Below are positions 1-7,875 of a stretch of DNA of 64,000 nucleotides, piece after piece; the stretch's first letter is position 1, and each line of letters begins with the position of its first letter. The translations under genes and the position numbers were made by a program. The notes under the pieces are model-generated. The model searched no databases and was not told where the DNA came from. It was given only the letters and a program-made list of their open reading frames with translations. The DNA is from JACJYM01 sp965230495 (lineage in GTDB: Bacteria > Bacteroidota > Bacteroidia > Chitinophagales > Saprospiraceae): assembly GCA_965230495.1 (NCBI GenBank), contig OZ246004.1, positions 3,534,001 to 3,598,000 on the forward strand, in the 5' to 3' direction.

Positions 1-1242
1 GCAAAACTAATAGAACCAGCCATTAAACTTGCTCGAAATGGTGTCATAGTGACTGATTATCAAGCTAGGATGCTTAACAAATATAGTGGCAAAATGAAGA
101 GTTATCATGTGAAATCACCTTTACTTAAAGAAGGTGAATGGTATGCACGAGATACTATATTTCAACCTGAATTAGCTACTACCTTGGAAATGATAGCCAG
201 TCATGGAACTGAGGCCTTTTATAAAGGTGAAATGGCACAAAAATTAGTTGAAACTGTGAATCAACATGGAGGAGTTTTTTCTCTCGAAGATTTGGCTTCA
301 TATAAGTGTCTCTGGCGGGAACCTGTTCTCTCTAATTACCATAATTTCAAGATTATATCAATGTCATTGCCAAGTAGCGGAGGTATTTGTCTAGTTCAAA
401 TATTGAATATGCTAGAAGATTTTGCAATAGATTCGCTTCAACACAATAGTAGTGAATATATTCAATTATTAGTGGAGGCAGAAAGAAGAGCTTATGCTGA
501 TCGAGCTCATTGGTTAGGTGATGAGGATTTTGTTGAGGTTCCGGTCAAACGTTTGATGGATGAATGTTATTCGAGGGAGAGAATGTCTGATTTTAGATGG
601 AATATCGCTGGGTCATCAGATAGCGTTTCCCATGGAGTACTAATGGAATCAGATGAGACTACACACTATTCTATAGTAGATCAATTTGGAAATGCTATTA
701 GTGTAACTACTACGATCAACGGTGCCTATGGATCAGGTCTTTATATACCTGAGTTAGGATTTTTGATGAATAATGAAATGGATGACTTCTCCGCTAAGCC
801 CGGACAAGCGAACATGTATGGATTGGTCGGTAACGAAGCCAATGCCATTGCTCCAGGAAAAAGAATGCTGTCTAGTATGACACCCACGATTGTCGAGAAA
901 AATGACTCACTGTATATGGTATTGGGAACACCTGGAGGGTCCACTATTATCACGAGTGTATTGCAGACAATTTTGAACGTGGTAGAATATGATATGACTA
1001 TTCAACAAGCTGTAGATGCTCCACGCTTTCACCATCAGTGGTTACCTGATGAAATCCTACTGGAACCAAATAAGTTTGATAATACTATTATTAGAGAATT
1101 ACATGATAAGGGTTATCGTACTATGATAAGAGAAAATAAAATACTGGGAAAAATTGATGCTATTCTAGTGGATTCATTAGGGAACTTACACGGAGGAGCA
1201 GATAGACGAGGCGATGATTATGCAGAAGGTTGGATTGAATAG
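1..1242 (+). CDS. ggt: Gamma-glutamyltranspeptidase, 3' part only
   Basis: Gamma-glutamyltransferase/hydrolase that cleaves gamma-glutamyl bonds of glutathione and related compounds, usually in the periplasm or outside the cell. The frame is open from base 1 (it reads AKLIEPAIKLARNG and onward), so a GTG at 49 is internal and the true start lies off the window. The conserved core is present: TTHYS with the Thr encoded at 658-660 as the expected autoprocessing nucleophile that begins the small subunit, followed by NGAYGSG, the SSMTPT segment and the PGGS oxyanion-hole glycines. The C-terminus looks complete (413 residues here). It converges on the ACMS decarboxylase gene with only 2 bases between the stop codons. 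The family is clear; whether it acts mainly on glutathione cannot be told from this sequence. Confidence 0.95.
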   Translation, partial: AKLIEPAIKLARNGVIVTDYQARMLNKYSGKMKSYHVKSPLLKEGEWYARDTIFQPELATTLEMIASHGTEAFYKGEMAQKLVETVNQHGGVFSLEDLASYKCLWREPVLSNYHNFKIISMSLPSSGGICLVQILNMLEDFAIDSLQHNSSEYIQLLVEAERRAYADRAHWLGDEDFVEVPVKRLMDECYSRERMSDFRWNIAGSSDSVSHGVLMESDETTHYSIVDQFGNAISVTTTINGAYGSGLYIPELGFLMNNEMDDFSAKPGQANMYGLVGNEANAIAPGKRMLSSMTPTIVEKNDSLYMVLGTPGGSTIITSVLQTILNVVEYDMTIQQAVDAPRFHHQWLPDEILLEPNKFDNTIIRELHDKGYRTMIRENKILGKIDAILVDSLGNLHGGADRRGDDYAEGWIE

Positions 1243-1244
1243 AA

Positions 1245-2276
1245 CTATGAGTCGATACCCAACCATCTCAAAACATTATCATACCAAATGTGGTCTTTTT
1301 CCTGCTCAGAAATTATGTTTTCCTTGACAGCTTCATCTATTACCTGACCTGGATAAAAGTCACCAAAATCTATTTCACCGAGTGGGTAAGGATTGTCAAG
1401 GCCCGCAACTACTTGAGACGACTTACTCCTTTTAACAAGAGTTTCAAAGCTTAGAACATCATGAACTATACTGTCAAAGTAAATATTGGGATGTTGAACG
1501 TATTTGAAAGGGTTTGAAGCATCTCTGAAGAGATCCGGTCTTCCTAAAAATCCTCTTTCTCTTCTGCCTAAATTGATTTGGCCGAATTGATTACCATGAG
1601 CATAGCATACTCTAATGTTTGGGTATTTTTCAATAAAATCTAACGAGGTGAAAAAATGATAATGATCCGCAGTTTGGGCACACATCCATATTAGATGAAA
1701 TCTCCAAAACTGATCAGGCAACGTTATAAATTTTGGAGCGTCATATGGGTGAAATTCAATTGCCAGGCCATAATGATCTGCCATCTCATAGATAGGAGCT
1801 AAGTCCCTATCGGCAGTAGATATCCACTGGCCATCTTCACGCAAATAGTGTGTAGGTAAGCACAATAATTTCAATCCTGCATCCTCGACACAACGTCTAA
1901 TCTCACTTTTTGCCAGCTCCATATGTATAGGTTGTATAACAAAACCACCAATAAATTTATCAGGGTAATCTGCTTGAATCTGTGCATTAAAATCATTTTG
2001 AAATTTGGTCGCTAATTCAGTATTAGCATAGGAGTATCCATTACAATATAATTGTGAGAGTGTGATAATCACTTCCTTATCAATCTGAAAGGAATCCATC
2101 CACTCCAACTTCTTATCCAAAAAGAAGGAAGGGCTTGTTACTGGTCTTTTCCAATTTTTTTGATACATAAATTGACGATCGTCATCTACCCAGAATATTT
2201 CTTCATCCTTCAGTTTTTGTGGTATCTGTTCCGGATAGGGAAGCAGATGACTATGAGCATTAATCCTGGTTTTCAA
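1245..2276 (-). CDS. nbaD: 2-amino-3-carboxymuconate-6-semialdehyde decarboxylase (ACMSD)-like amidohydrolase
   Basis: Amidohydrolase_2 family enzyme (343 aa) expected to decarboxylate ACMS, the product of 3-hydroxyanthranilate dioxygenase, diverting kynurenine-pathway carbon away from quinolinate/NAD. The metal and catalytic residues sit where the characterised Pseudomonas enzyme has them: HxH at H8/H10, H176 in EFHPYD, H227 in AHGNQFG and D294 in GLDNPYPLGE, the family signature. R238/R239 in GRRERG correspond to the substrate-binding arginine region. There is no signal peptide, so it is cytoplasmic. The gene encoding the preceding enzyme lies 4.4 kb upstream on the same strand, with four glycan genes between them. 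The 64 bases before it may hold its own promoter. The alternative is a related decarboxylase such as a gamma-resorcylate type, but the pairing with the dioxygenase argues for ACMSD. Confidence 0.85.
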   Translation of the reverse strand: MKTRINAHSHLLPYPEQIPQKLKDEEIFWVDDDRQFMYQKNWKRPVTSPSFFLDKKLEWMDSFQIDKEVIITLSQLYCNGYSYANTELATKFQNDFNAQIQADYPDKFIGGFVIQPIHMELAKSEIRRCVEDAGLKLLCLPTHYLREDGQWISTADRDLAPIYEMADHYGLAIEFHPYDAPKFITLPDQFWRFHLIWMCAQTADHYHFFTSLDFIEKYPNIRVCYAHGNQFGQINLGRRERGFLGRPDLFRDASNPFKYVQHPNIYFDSIVHDVLSFETLVKRSKSSQVVAGLDNPYPLGEIDFGDFYPGQVIDEAVKENIISEQEKDHIWYDNVLRWLGIDS

Positions 2277-2340
2277 ATCGTCAATTATTATAATTATTGG
2301 AAAAGATAATTAAAAATTTAAGAAACGAATACGTGAGGTT

Positions 2341-3447
2341 TTATGAATTTTGACTAATCAGAATTTTCTTAAGTATCGAACTCCAAGAAAGATTTTCTAT
2401 TATGTCTTTTCGACTAGTTGATTTGGTAATTAATGAGCTCTTATATTGATGGACCAGATTTTTCAAATTGATAGGGTTATCGCTTTCGTCGTGTTGAAAA
2501 GCATAAGAAGTAGAGCCTAGGCCAAGATCTATTCCAGAGTATATAAATGGGATACCTCGCACCAAATATTCTCGATGTTTTAAAGATGAGGAATAGTTTA
2601 ACCCTATCCTATGCATAGCTAATTTTCCAACCGCTAGGTGATGAGAATTAAACAAATTATCTAGTTCTTGTCCGTATAACTCTCCTTTGAATTGAACATT
2701 TTGCACTAGAGGTCTTGCTAATTCTTTCAAGTTGGATAACTCGGGGCCATTTCCTACGATGGTTAATTTTACTATTGTAGAAGGATTGTTTTGATAATAA
2801 TTAATTAATCCTTCTATTATCCTATCTATGCCAAACCAATTCCACAATCCCCCCACTGCCAGTAACCGTAGTTCGTTATTAAAAACAGGTGTTTTACGGA
2901 GCGGGTAAAGGTGAGGATCGATACCATTTTGAATATTGATAACAGGAATGTTGAATACCTTTGTCTCTGATCCAAAATGCACCAAGCGATATACGTATTT
3001 ATAGAGTTTCTCTCTATAATAGTGATCGATCCATGTAATCAGTTTTCCTAATCCGCCTCTTTTCTCCATGTCGTAGGGGTAGGTGGGTAACTCAATGAAA
3101 ATCTTTGAACGGGAATTTGAATATTTGACCTTTCTTAAAAAATCTATAAAACTGGGAGTACTCATAGGATACCTGATATACAACATGTCATATGATTGAA
3201 TATCTATTGATTTTAAGATGTCTTTAAATAGATTTTTGAAAAAATACCACTTAGTTTGAGGAGAATCAGAGAGGTTTTTGGATAGTATTTTCTTGTCATT
3301 CAAATAGATTCCATCTTGATATAAGTGTAGTAAATCTGTCTTATATCCTAACTGTTGAAATCCTTTCTGTTGACCCTGTAATTTGGCTACAATTCCTTTC
3401 TCTGTAGGGTGATCAAATCTAATTCGTGCTATCATTAGGATTTTCAT
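2341..3447 (-). CDS. Glycosyltransferase, GT4-like
   Basis: Predicted cytoplasmic or membrane-associated GT-B glycosyltransferase (368 aa) for surface polysaccharide assembly. The N-terminus MKILMIARIRFDHPTEKG has the usual family-4 start with a strand and glycine-rich loop. The C-terminal half has the typical LAVGGLWNWFGIDRII segment, TIVGNGPE and a C-terminal nucleotide-sugar-binding region (SSLKHREYLVRGIPFI). The usual E-x7-E motif is weak. An upstream in-frame TTG at 3468 would overlap the preceding gene; the ATG at 3447 lies one base after that gene's TAA stop at 3449-3451 and is preferred. It is the last gene of a four-gene run with the deacetylase-like, FemAB-like and FkbM genes. The donor and acceptor sugars are not predictable. 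Confidence 0.8.
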   Translation of the reverse strand: MKILMIARIRFDHPTEKGIVAKLQGQQKGFQQLGYKTDLLHLYQDGIYLNDKKILSKNLSDSPQTKWYFFKNLFKDILKSIDIQSYDMLYIRYPMSTPSFIDFLRKVKYSNSRSKIFIELPTYPYDMEKRGGLGKLITWIDHYYREKLYKYVYRLVHFGSETKVFNIPVINIQNGIDPHLYPLRKTPVFNNELRLLAVGGLWNWFGIDRIIEGLINYYQNNPSTIVKLTIVGNGPELSNLKELARPLVQNVQFKGELYGQELDNLFNSHHLAVGKLAMHRIGLNYSSSLKHREYLVRGIPFIYSGIDLGLGSTSYAFQHDESDNPINLKNLVHQYKSSLITKSTSRKDIIENLSWSSILKKILISQNS

Positions 3448-3448
3448 A

Positions 3449-4768
3449 TTAGAGGTTTCGTTTAGCAAAATCCAAAATCTTTTTATAAAACCTGCTTAAG
3501 TCAATATTCATGTCATTGAAATGATCAAAAGCCGAATTATGAAAAATGCAATTTATACGAGTATTATTGGTATTTATTTCAAGAAAATCTGTCAAAGCGG
3601 AATAAGCCTTTCTTTCATTAAATTTAAATATTTGCAGCAATGTAGAATCCATAATTATCGGAGGATCCTCTGTTAAGGAACTGCATGATTCTGATTCAAA
3701 ATCATATAGGAAATATTTGAACCCTGTTCCACAACGAAAACCATAGTGATAGTTAAAGCCCAAACTAGAATCTTCCTTGATACCTGCAGCGATGAGGGCA
3801 TGAATAGTTTGAGGAAAGTGAAAATGCAAATAATGTTGTCTAGATATAGATATTTTAAAATCCACAAAAGATTCTAATTCTCTGATCTCAGAGAGAATAA
3901 GTTTTTCATTTTGCCAGGAAGTATAGGAGGGATGAATACCAATGGCATAATTTTGTAATAATGCATGATTGATAAATTTGAGAAGGTCTCCTTTCTTTGG
4001 TTTTACATTGGCGTCATATTTATGAATATCAGACATCAAGAAGTATATCTTCTTTTCAATACTTAGATCAACTAATAATTGGGAGTAATTCATGTAGGGT
4101 TCGTTTCCTTGCTTGTAATTGGTCAGGACCTGACCAAGTCTTTTGAAGGATTTATAGTAGATTAAGTTTTTGGCTAAGGTTTTTATTAGATTCCAAGGGT
4201 TATTGTATTTATAGAGATGATCAATATCATGCGTTATGCAAATGGATGAAGGGGTTTTGTCAACTACGATATCTAATGTATTTAAAACACACAAGACGAG
4301 AATATCTACTTGGGGTCTTAGTTGTAGTTTGTTTTTTACTAGAAATTGGTTTTCTTCCTTCATCGCATCCCACTCATCTCGTTCCTTATCATTACAATCG
4401 TGTTCTTCATATCGGGTAATGTGAAAAAAGATGGTTTCTATCCAGTCAAAAGCATATTCGAAATCTGAGAAAAAGGACTGAATAGGCTTAGATTTTGGCT
4501 CTACACTAAAGAGTTTTTGATCGCCCATACTATATTCATTGGCTACCAGTTTCCTATGATCTTTATTTTCGAATACGTAGGACTGTTTGGGAATAAAAAA
4601 CTCATCACTATCAGTAGGTGAGCCATAAACTAAGATTTTGTCATAAATCTTTTGATTTTTGTATTCTTCAAAGTGTATTTCTTTTGTATAAGGATGATTA
4701 TTAAGAAACTCAATAACGTACTTTACTCTTTCGACGTATTTGGCTTTATTTTTAATGGCAATATTCAA
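3449..4768 (-). CDS. Polysaccharide deacetylase-like protein, Bacteroidetes capsule-cluster type
   Basis: 439 aa, no signal peptide. An N-terminal domain of about 165 residues, like that found in Bacteroidetes deacetylase-family proteins of glycan clusters, is followed by a NodB-like barrel whose metal motif is THDIDHL (H180, D181, D183, H184). Later GIHPSYTSW and HYLHFHFP supply further conserved histidines. It probably removes acetyl groups from, or otherwise modifies, a sugar intermediate; the exact reaction is unknown for this subfamily. The only plausible start is the TTG at 4768, five bases after the FemAB-like gene's stop, because no ATG occurs in frame before residue 81. It is coupled to the glycosyltransferase downstream (1 base apart). 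Confidence 0.72.
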   Translation of the reverse strand: MNIAIKNKAKYVERVKYVIEFLNNHPYTKEIHFEEYKNQKIYDKILVYGSPTDSDEFFIPKQSYVFENKDHRKLVANEYSMGDQKLFSVEPKSKPIQSFFSDFEYAFDWIETIFFHITRYEEHDCNDKERDEWDAMKEENQFLVKNKLQLRPQVDILVLCVLNTLDIVVDKTPSSICITHDIDHLYKYNNPWNLIKTLAKNLIYYKSFKRLGQVLTNYKQGNEPYMNYSQLLVDLSIEKKIYFLMSDIHKYDANVKPKKGDLLKFINHALLQNYAIGIHPSYTSWQNEKLILSEIRELESFVDFKISISRQHYLHFHFPQTIHALIAAGIKEDSSLGFNYHYGFRCGTGFKYFLYDFESESCSSLTEDPPIIMDSTLLQIFKFNERKAYSALTDFLEINTNNTRINCIFHNSAFDHFNDMNIDLSRFYKKILDFAKRNL

Positions 4769-4773
4769 AACGT

Positions 4774-5721
4774 CTATTTAAATCTGTTGAAAGCGTATAG
4801 AAGAGACCGCAGAATATTATTACTAGCTTTTTGGAATATAAAGTGAGGAATTGCCTTTCCTCCAAAGGATTCGAAAAAAGGCTGTACTGAGGTTAAAGTA
4901 CTTCCTTCGAAATCATATTGATCTACTTTTTCAGATGCCACTTTTATAGAGTGCCATAGCAAGAATGGAATAGCCCCACTTGATCTTAACTTGGTATCAC
5001 CACCCAATAATAGATTATAAGCATATAAGTCATCCCATATTAGAGCATGAGCCGCATGAATACGGTCTGCTTGATCTTTGGCTACCAGTATTTTGAAGTT
5101 ATTCGGAATAGAATCAAAAAGCCTCTTGACAAAAGATAAGCTCAACCCTAATTTTAATTCTTGCCTTTCAAAACTGTTTTTCACTTGATCATAGATCAAG
5201 TTTATGTCACGGACCTGTTCAATACGCAAGTTTTGTTCACCTTTCCGAATTTTGTTTTTCAAGGAAGACTTAAAATTACTGAATGTCAATTCATGGTCCT
5301 TAATATTATCCAAGATATATGAGTATGACAGTTTTGTCGAATAATTCCTGTGGATTAAGGGCATGGCGTAGTCAAAACTGTGATGAAAAGAGACTAAAGA
5401 ATAATGTGAGTCAGGCACTTTGTCTAAAAGATGAGTAATGATTTTATACTTTTTCGAATTCTTTTTCGACTCTTTTAAATCGAGCTCTTTAAGAAAGTAA
5501 ATACCTTGATAAGGACTGAGTAAAGGATTATAAATAGCGGACAATCCATACTTCGTTTTTTTTAGTATTGGCAAAACAGCAAGTATTTCCGAATTCTCTT
5601 CATAAATAGCCATATCCCAATTACCAAAGCTTACAGCTTCCAACCATTCGGGCCAGTAGAAAATAGGAACCTTGGGTTTGTTGTATTCAAATAACGAGAT
5701 ATAAGTCTGCTTATCCTTCAT
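4774..5721 (-). CDS. FemAB/BioF2-like GNAT-fold acyltransferase
   Basis: 315 aa soluble protein. The central region contains SLKNKIRKGEQN, as in FemAB-type double-GNAT transferases, followed by the GNAT core with AAHALIWDD, YNLLLGGD and an end resembling VQPFFESFGGKAI. Family members transfer an aminoacyl or acyl group to glycans or peptidoglycan precursors; in Bacteroidetes glycan clusters they are thought to add acyl decorations. It starts at ATG 5721 after a 243-base gap free of genes, so it probably begins a transcript that continues into the deacetylase-like and glycosyltransferase genes with spacings of 5 and 1 bases. The acyl donor and acceptor are unknown. Confidence 0.72.
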   Translation of the reverse strand: MKDKQTYISLFEYNKPKVPIFYWPEWLEAVSFGNWDMAIYEENSEILAVLPILKKTKYGLSAIYNPLLSPYQGIYFLKELDLKESKKNSKKYKIITHLLDKVPDSHYSLVSFHHSFDYAMPLIHRNYSTKLSYSYILDNIKDHELTFSNFKSSLKNKIRKGEQNLRIEQVRDINLIYDQVKNSFERQELKLGLSLSFVKRLFDSIPNNFKILVAKDQADRIHAAHALIWDDLYAYNLLLGGDTKLRSSGAIPFLLWHSIKVASEKVDQYDFEGSTLTSVQPFFESFGGKAIPHFIFQKASNNILRSLLYAFNRFK

Positions 5722-5964
5722 CTAAAGCAAAAATGCCAATTTATTAATTATAATGAATAATAGAATGCAAAAATCTAACTATCTATAACATACTTTACTT
5801 CAAAATTGAAAGTTAAATTTAATTGCAGCCCTTTTATTTTCCTTTGATAAAAAATAAAAATCAAGTTTTATAAATATAATGCCTACTGATTAGTGACTTT
5901 TTGTTCGGTTTGTACAATTCCTAGTTAGTGAAGTTTACTATAGAATCACAATCTCTTCCTATTG
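5722..5964. other. Gene-free AT-rich spacer
   Basis: 243 bases between the FkbM gene and the FemAB-like gene, both on the minus strand. I see no ORF, no strong hairpin and no convincing TAnnTTTG box on the minus strand. It is the natural place for the promoter of the three-gene glycan run below it, but I cannot identify one. Confidence 0.5.
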
Positions 5965-6726
5965 TTATTTAACCCTAAAGGCAACAGCGATATTATCACC
6001 TTCAACAGAATTTAGTTTTTTGGTGGAAAAACCATGATTCTCGACGATGGTTTTCCACTGATTATAACTTAGAGTATCGTGTAATTCTATGATGATATTT
6101 TCAACTTTGTCAATCCAGTCTTCAATATTTCTAAATAGTATTTCTTCATGCCCTTCGATATCTATTTTGAAGAGATCTATTTTCTCTATTGAATAAATTT
6201 TTATTAGATCTCTAATACTGATTGATGAAACGGGTTGCCCTTTGGTTGAAAGATGGTGATTGACACTTAAAGTCGATTTACTAAGGTGTCTAATTCCGGA
6301 ATGATCACTCAATGCCTTATTGATCAAAGTTTGATTGGGCACATTTTTCTTTAGAAGTTCAAAATTGTAAGTATCCGGTTCCAAACAATATATAGACGCT
6401 TTCGGATAAAGGTGCAAAAAAAATAAGCTTGCGAAGCCAATGTGGCTACCAGCATCTACAATAATAGGTTGTTTAGAAACCTTGAATGGGAATTCATAAA
6501 CCTTATTCATGAATATTTCGTAAAAGGTAGCCAAATCTGGGTTCTTTAGATATAATATAGATACATTCTTTAGACTAAGTTGGAAAACATTATTATTGTG
6601 AGGTTTAGTAAACCAACTTCGAAAGAACAATTTAGTTGTTTCAATAAAGAGTTTAGCTTTGGAAGAAAAGCCTTTGCACTCAGTAAGTATAAATTTGATC
6701 TTCTGAGTCAGACTCCTAAGATTCAT
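5965..6726 (-). CDS. FkbM family methyltransferase
   Basis: 253 aa. The Rossmann SAM-binding motif is IVDAGSHIGFASLFF, followed by the acidic ribose-binding CLEPD and, towards the C-terminus, KIDIEGHEE, the FkbM signature. These enzymes O-methylate sugars or other small molecules; neighbouring glycosyltransferase and deacetylase genes make a sugar acceptor likely. There is no signal peptide. The ATG at 6726 follows the stop of the 3-hydroxyanthranilate dioxygenase gene by only 3 bases, so the two are almost certainly co-transcribed although their predicted roles are unrelated. Confidence 0.82.
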   Translation of the reverse strand: MNLRSLTQKIKFILTECKGFSSKAKLFIETTKLFFRSWFTKPHNNNVFQLSLKNVSILYLKNPDLATFYEIFMNKVYEFPFKVSKQPIIVDAGSHIGFASLFFLHLYPKASIYCLEPDTYNFELLKKNVPNQTLINKALSDHSGIRHLSKSTLSVNHHLSTKGQPVSSISIRDLIKIYSIEKIDLFKIDIEGHEEILFRNIEDWIDKVENIIIELHDTLSYNQWKTIVENHGFSTKKLNSVEGDNIAVAFRVK

Positions 6727-6729
6727 TAT

Positions 6730-7272
6730 TTAACAAGATTCTTCTTCAACAAAACGTTTGTCTACTTCCATGACCGTTCCGCAGTTAGAACATGTTCTAT
6801 GATCTTGACTACCATAAAACTCTTTGAAACGAGGTAAAAAATCTTTTTCAATATCTGTTAATTTGAAATAGTATTCATGAAGTTTGTGGTTACAGTTATC
6901 ACAAAACCAAAGTAGCCCATCTCTTTCCTCTTTAGTTCTCTTTAGTTCAATGACTAAGCCTATACTACCCTCTGACCTCATCGGAGAATGAGGTACTTTG
7001 GCAGGTAGTAAAAACATTTCTCCTTCGCGGATGGGTATGTCCACTGCCTTTCCATCTTCCTGAATGCGAACGTTAATATCTCCTTCTAATTGATAAAACA
7101 ATTCTTCTGTCTCGTTATAGTGATAGTCCTTTCTGGCATTGGGACCAGCGACAATCATCACAATGTAATCACCGGCATCTTTATACAAATTTCTGTTTCC
7201 AACCGGAGGTTTTAGCTCTTCCCTATGTTCGTCGATCCAAGCTTGAAGGTTGAAAGGTTTTCTTATCGCCAT
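6730..7272 (-). CDS. nbaC: 3-hydroxyanthranilate 3,4-dioxygenase
   Basis: Cupin Fe(II) dioxygenase (180 aa) that opens 3-hydroxyanthranilate to ACMS in the kynurenine pathway (tryptophan to NAD, or to degradation). All functional residues of the characterised bacterial enzyme are present at nearly identical positions: iron ligands H51, E57 and H95, substrate-contacting R47 and R99, and the C-terminal rubredoxin-like pair of CxxC motifs (C124/C127 in FCDNC and C161/C164 in CSNC) that bind a second iron in bacterial forms. Length matches the family. It is the first gene of a minus-strand run leading into FkbM. The next pathway enzyme, ACMSD, is encoded 4.4 kb downstream. I see no kynureninase or kynurenine monooxygenase gene in the window. 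Confidence 0.96.
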   Translation of the reverse strand: MAIRKPFNLQAWIDEHREELKPPVGNRNLYKDAGDYIVMIVAGPNARKDYHYNETEELFYQLEGDINVRIQEDGKAVDIPIREGEMFLLPAKVPHSPMRSEGSIGLVIELKRTKEERDGLLWFCDNCNHKLHEYYFKLTDIEKDFLPRFKEFYGSQDHRTCSNCGTVMEVDKRFVEEESC

Positions 7273-7316
7273 TGATTCATATTTTACCCCTTAAAGTTAT
7301 GGTTTTTATTTTAATA

Positions 7317-7324
7317 TAATTTTG
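7317..7324 (+). promoter_or_regulatory. Putative -7 box of the LEA14-like gene
   Basis: TAATTTTG matches the Bacteroidetes -7 consensus TAnnTTTG, 53 bases before the ATG at 7377. No clear TTG lies 19-21 bases further upstream, so this is tentative. Confidence 0.35.
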
Positions 7325-7376
7325 GTCTACTAGATGAATTTGAAAAGATGATTAACTTTATCGCAAATAGAGAAAT

Positions 7377-7841
7377 ATGAACACGAGGATTATAATTTGT
7401 TGCTTTATTGCTTCTTTACTATATGGGTGTAATTCAATAGAAGAACCGAGTTTTGTGAGGGTTGGAAATGTACAGGTTATTAAGTTTAATAAAGACTTAC
7501 TGCAAGCAGAAGCGAATATGGTTTTCGACAATAACAATGATTTTGACTTGGACTTATCATCAGCGGATTTGGAATTATTGGTGGACGATATAAAAGTGGC
7601 AGATATTGACCAGACGTATGATTCTTCAATGCCTGCTCAAAAAGAATTTAATTTACCCATTAAGGTAGATATGCAACTTAGGAATCTATATGGTGATAAT
7701 CCATTGACCTCATTTGGCAAGGGTCTCCAAATAGTTGCAGACAGGAAGCTTGATGTTAGATTTAAAGGGCACATAAAAGTGGGTAAAGGATCTGCAAAAG
7801 TTAAGGTTCCCGTCGATAAGGTAGAAACAGTAAGTTTTTAG
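7377..7841 (+). CDS. LEA type 2 (LEA14/WHy) family lipoprotein
   Basis: 154 aa. A signal peptide with lipobox LLYGC (C18) predicts anchoring in the membrane. The rest is a single water-stress/LEA14-like immunoglobulin-type domain, with FVRVGNVQVIKFN, the repeated NNNDFDLDLSSADLELLVDD strand region and a VPVDK end. The family is widespread in Bacteroidetes and is linked loosely to desiccation or envelope stress; no enzymatic role is known. It stands alone on the plus strand and converges with uvrA, whose stop is 34 bases away. Confidence 0.8.
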   Translation: MNTRIIICCFIASLLYGCNSIEEPSFVRVGNVQVIKFNKDLLQAEANMVFDNNNDFDLDLSSADLELLVDDIKVADIDQTYDSSMPAQKEFNLPIKVDMQLRNLYGDNPLTSFGKGLQIVADRKLDVRFKGHIKVGKGSAKVKVPVDKVETVSF

Positions 7842-7875
7842 TCTTTAATCATCAATCCTTAACCGGAATAGTTAT

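Noticed and set aside
741..953. Minus-strand ORF inside the ggt gene
   Set aside because: It lies fully antisense to a well-conserved coding region and has no recognisable domain or start context.
49..1242. GTG at 49 as the start of the ggt gene
   Set aside because: The frame stays open to base 1 and the residues before 49 match the family, so the gene begins outside the window.
2341..3468. TTG start at 3468 for the glycosyltransferase
   Set aside because: It overlaps the upstream gene by 20 bases, while ATG 3447 lies just after that gene's stop and begins with the family N-terminus.
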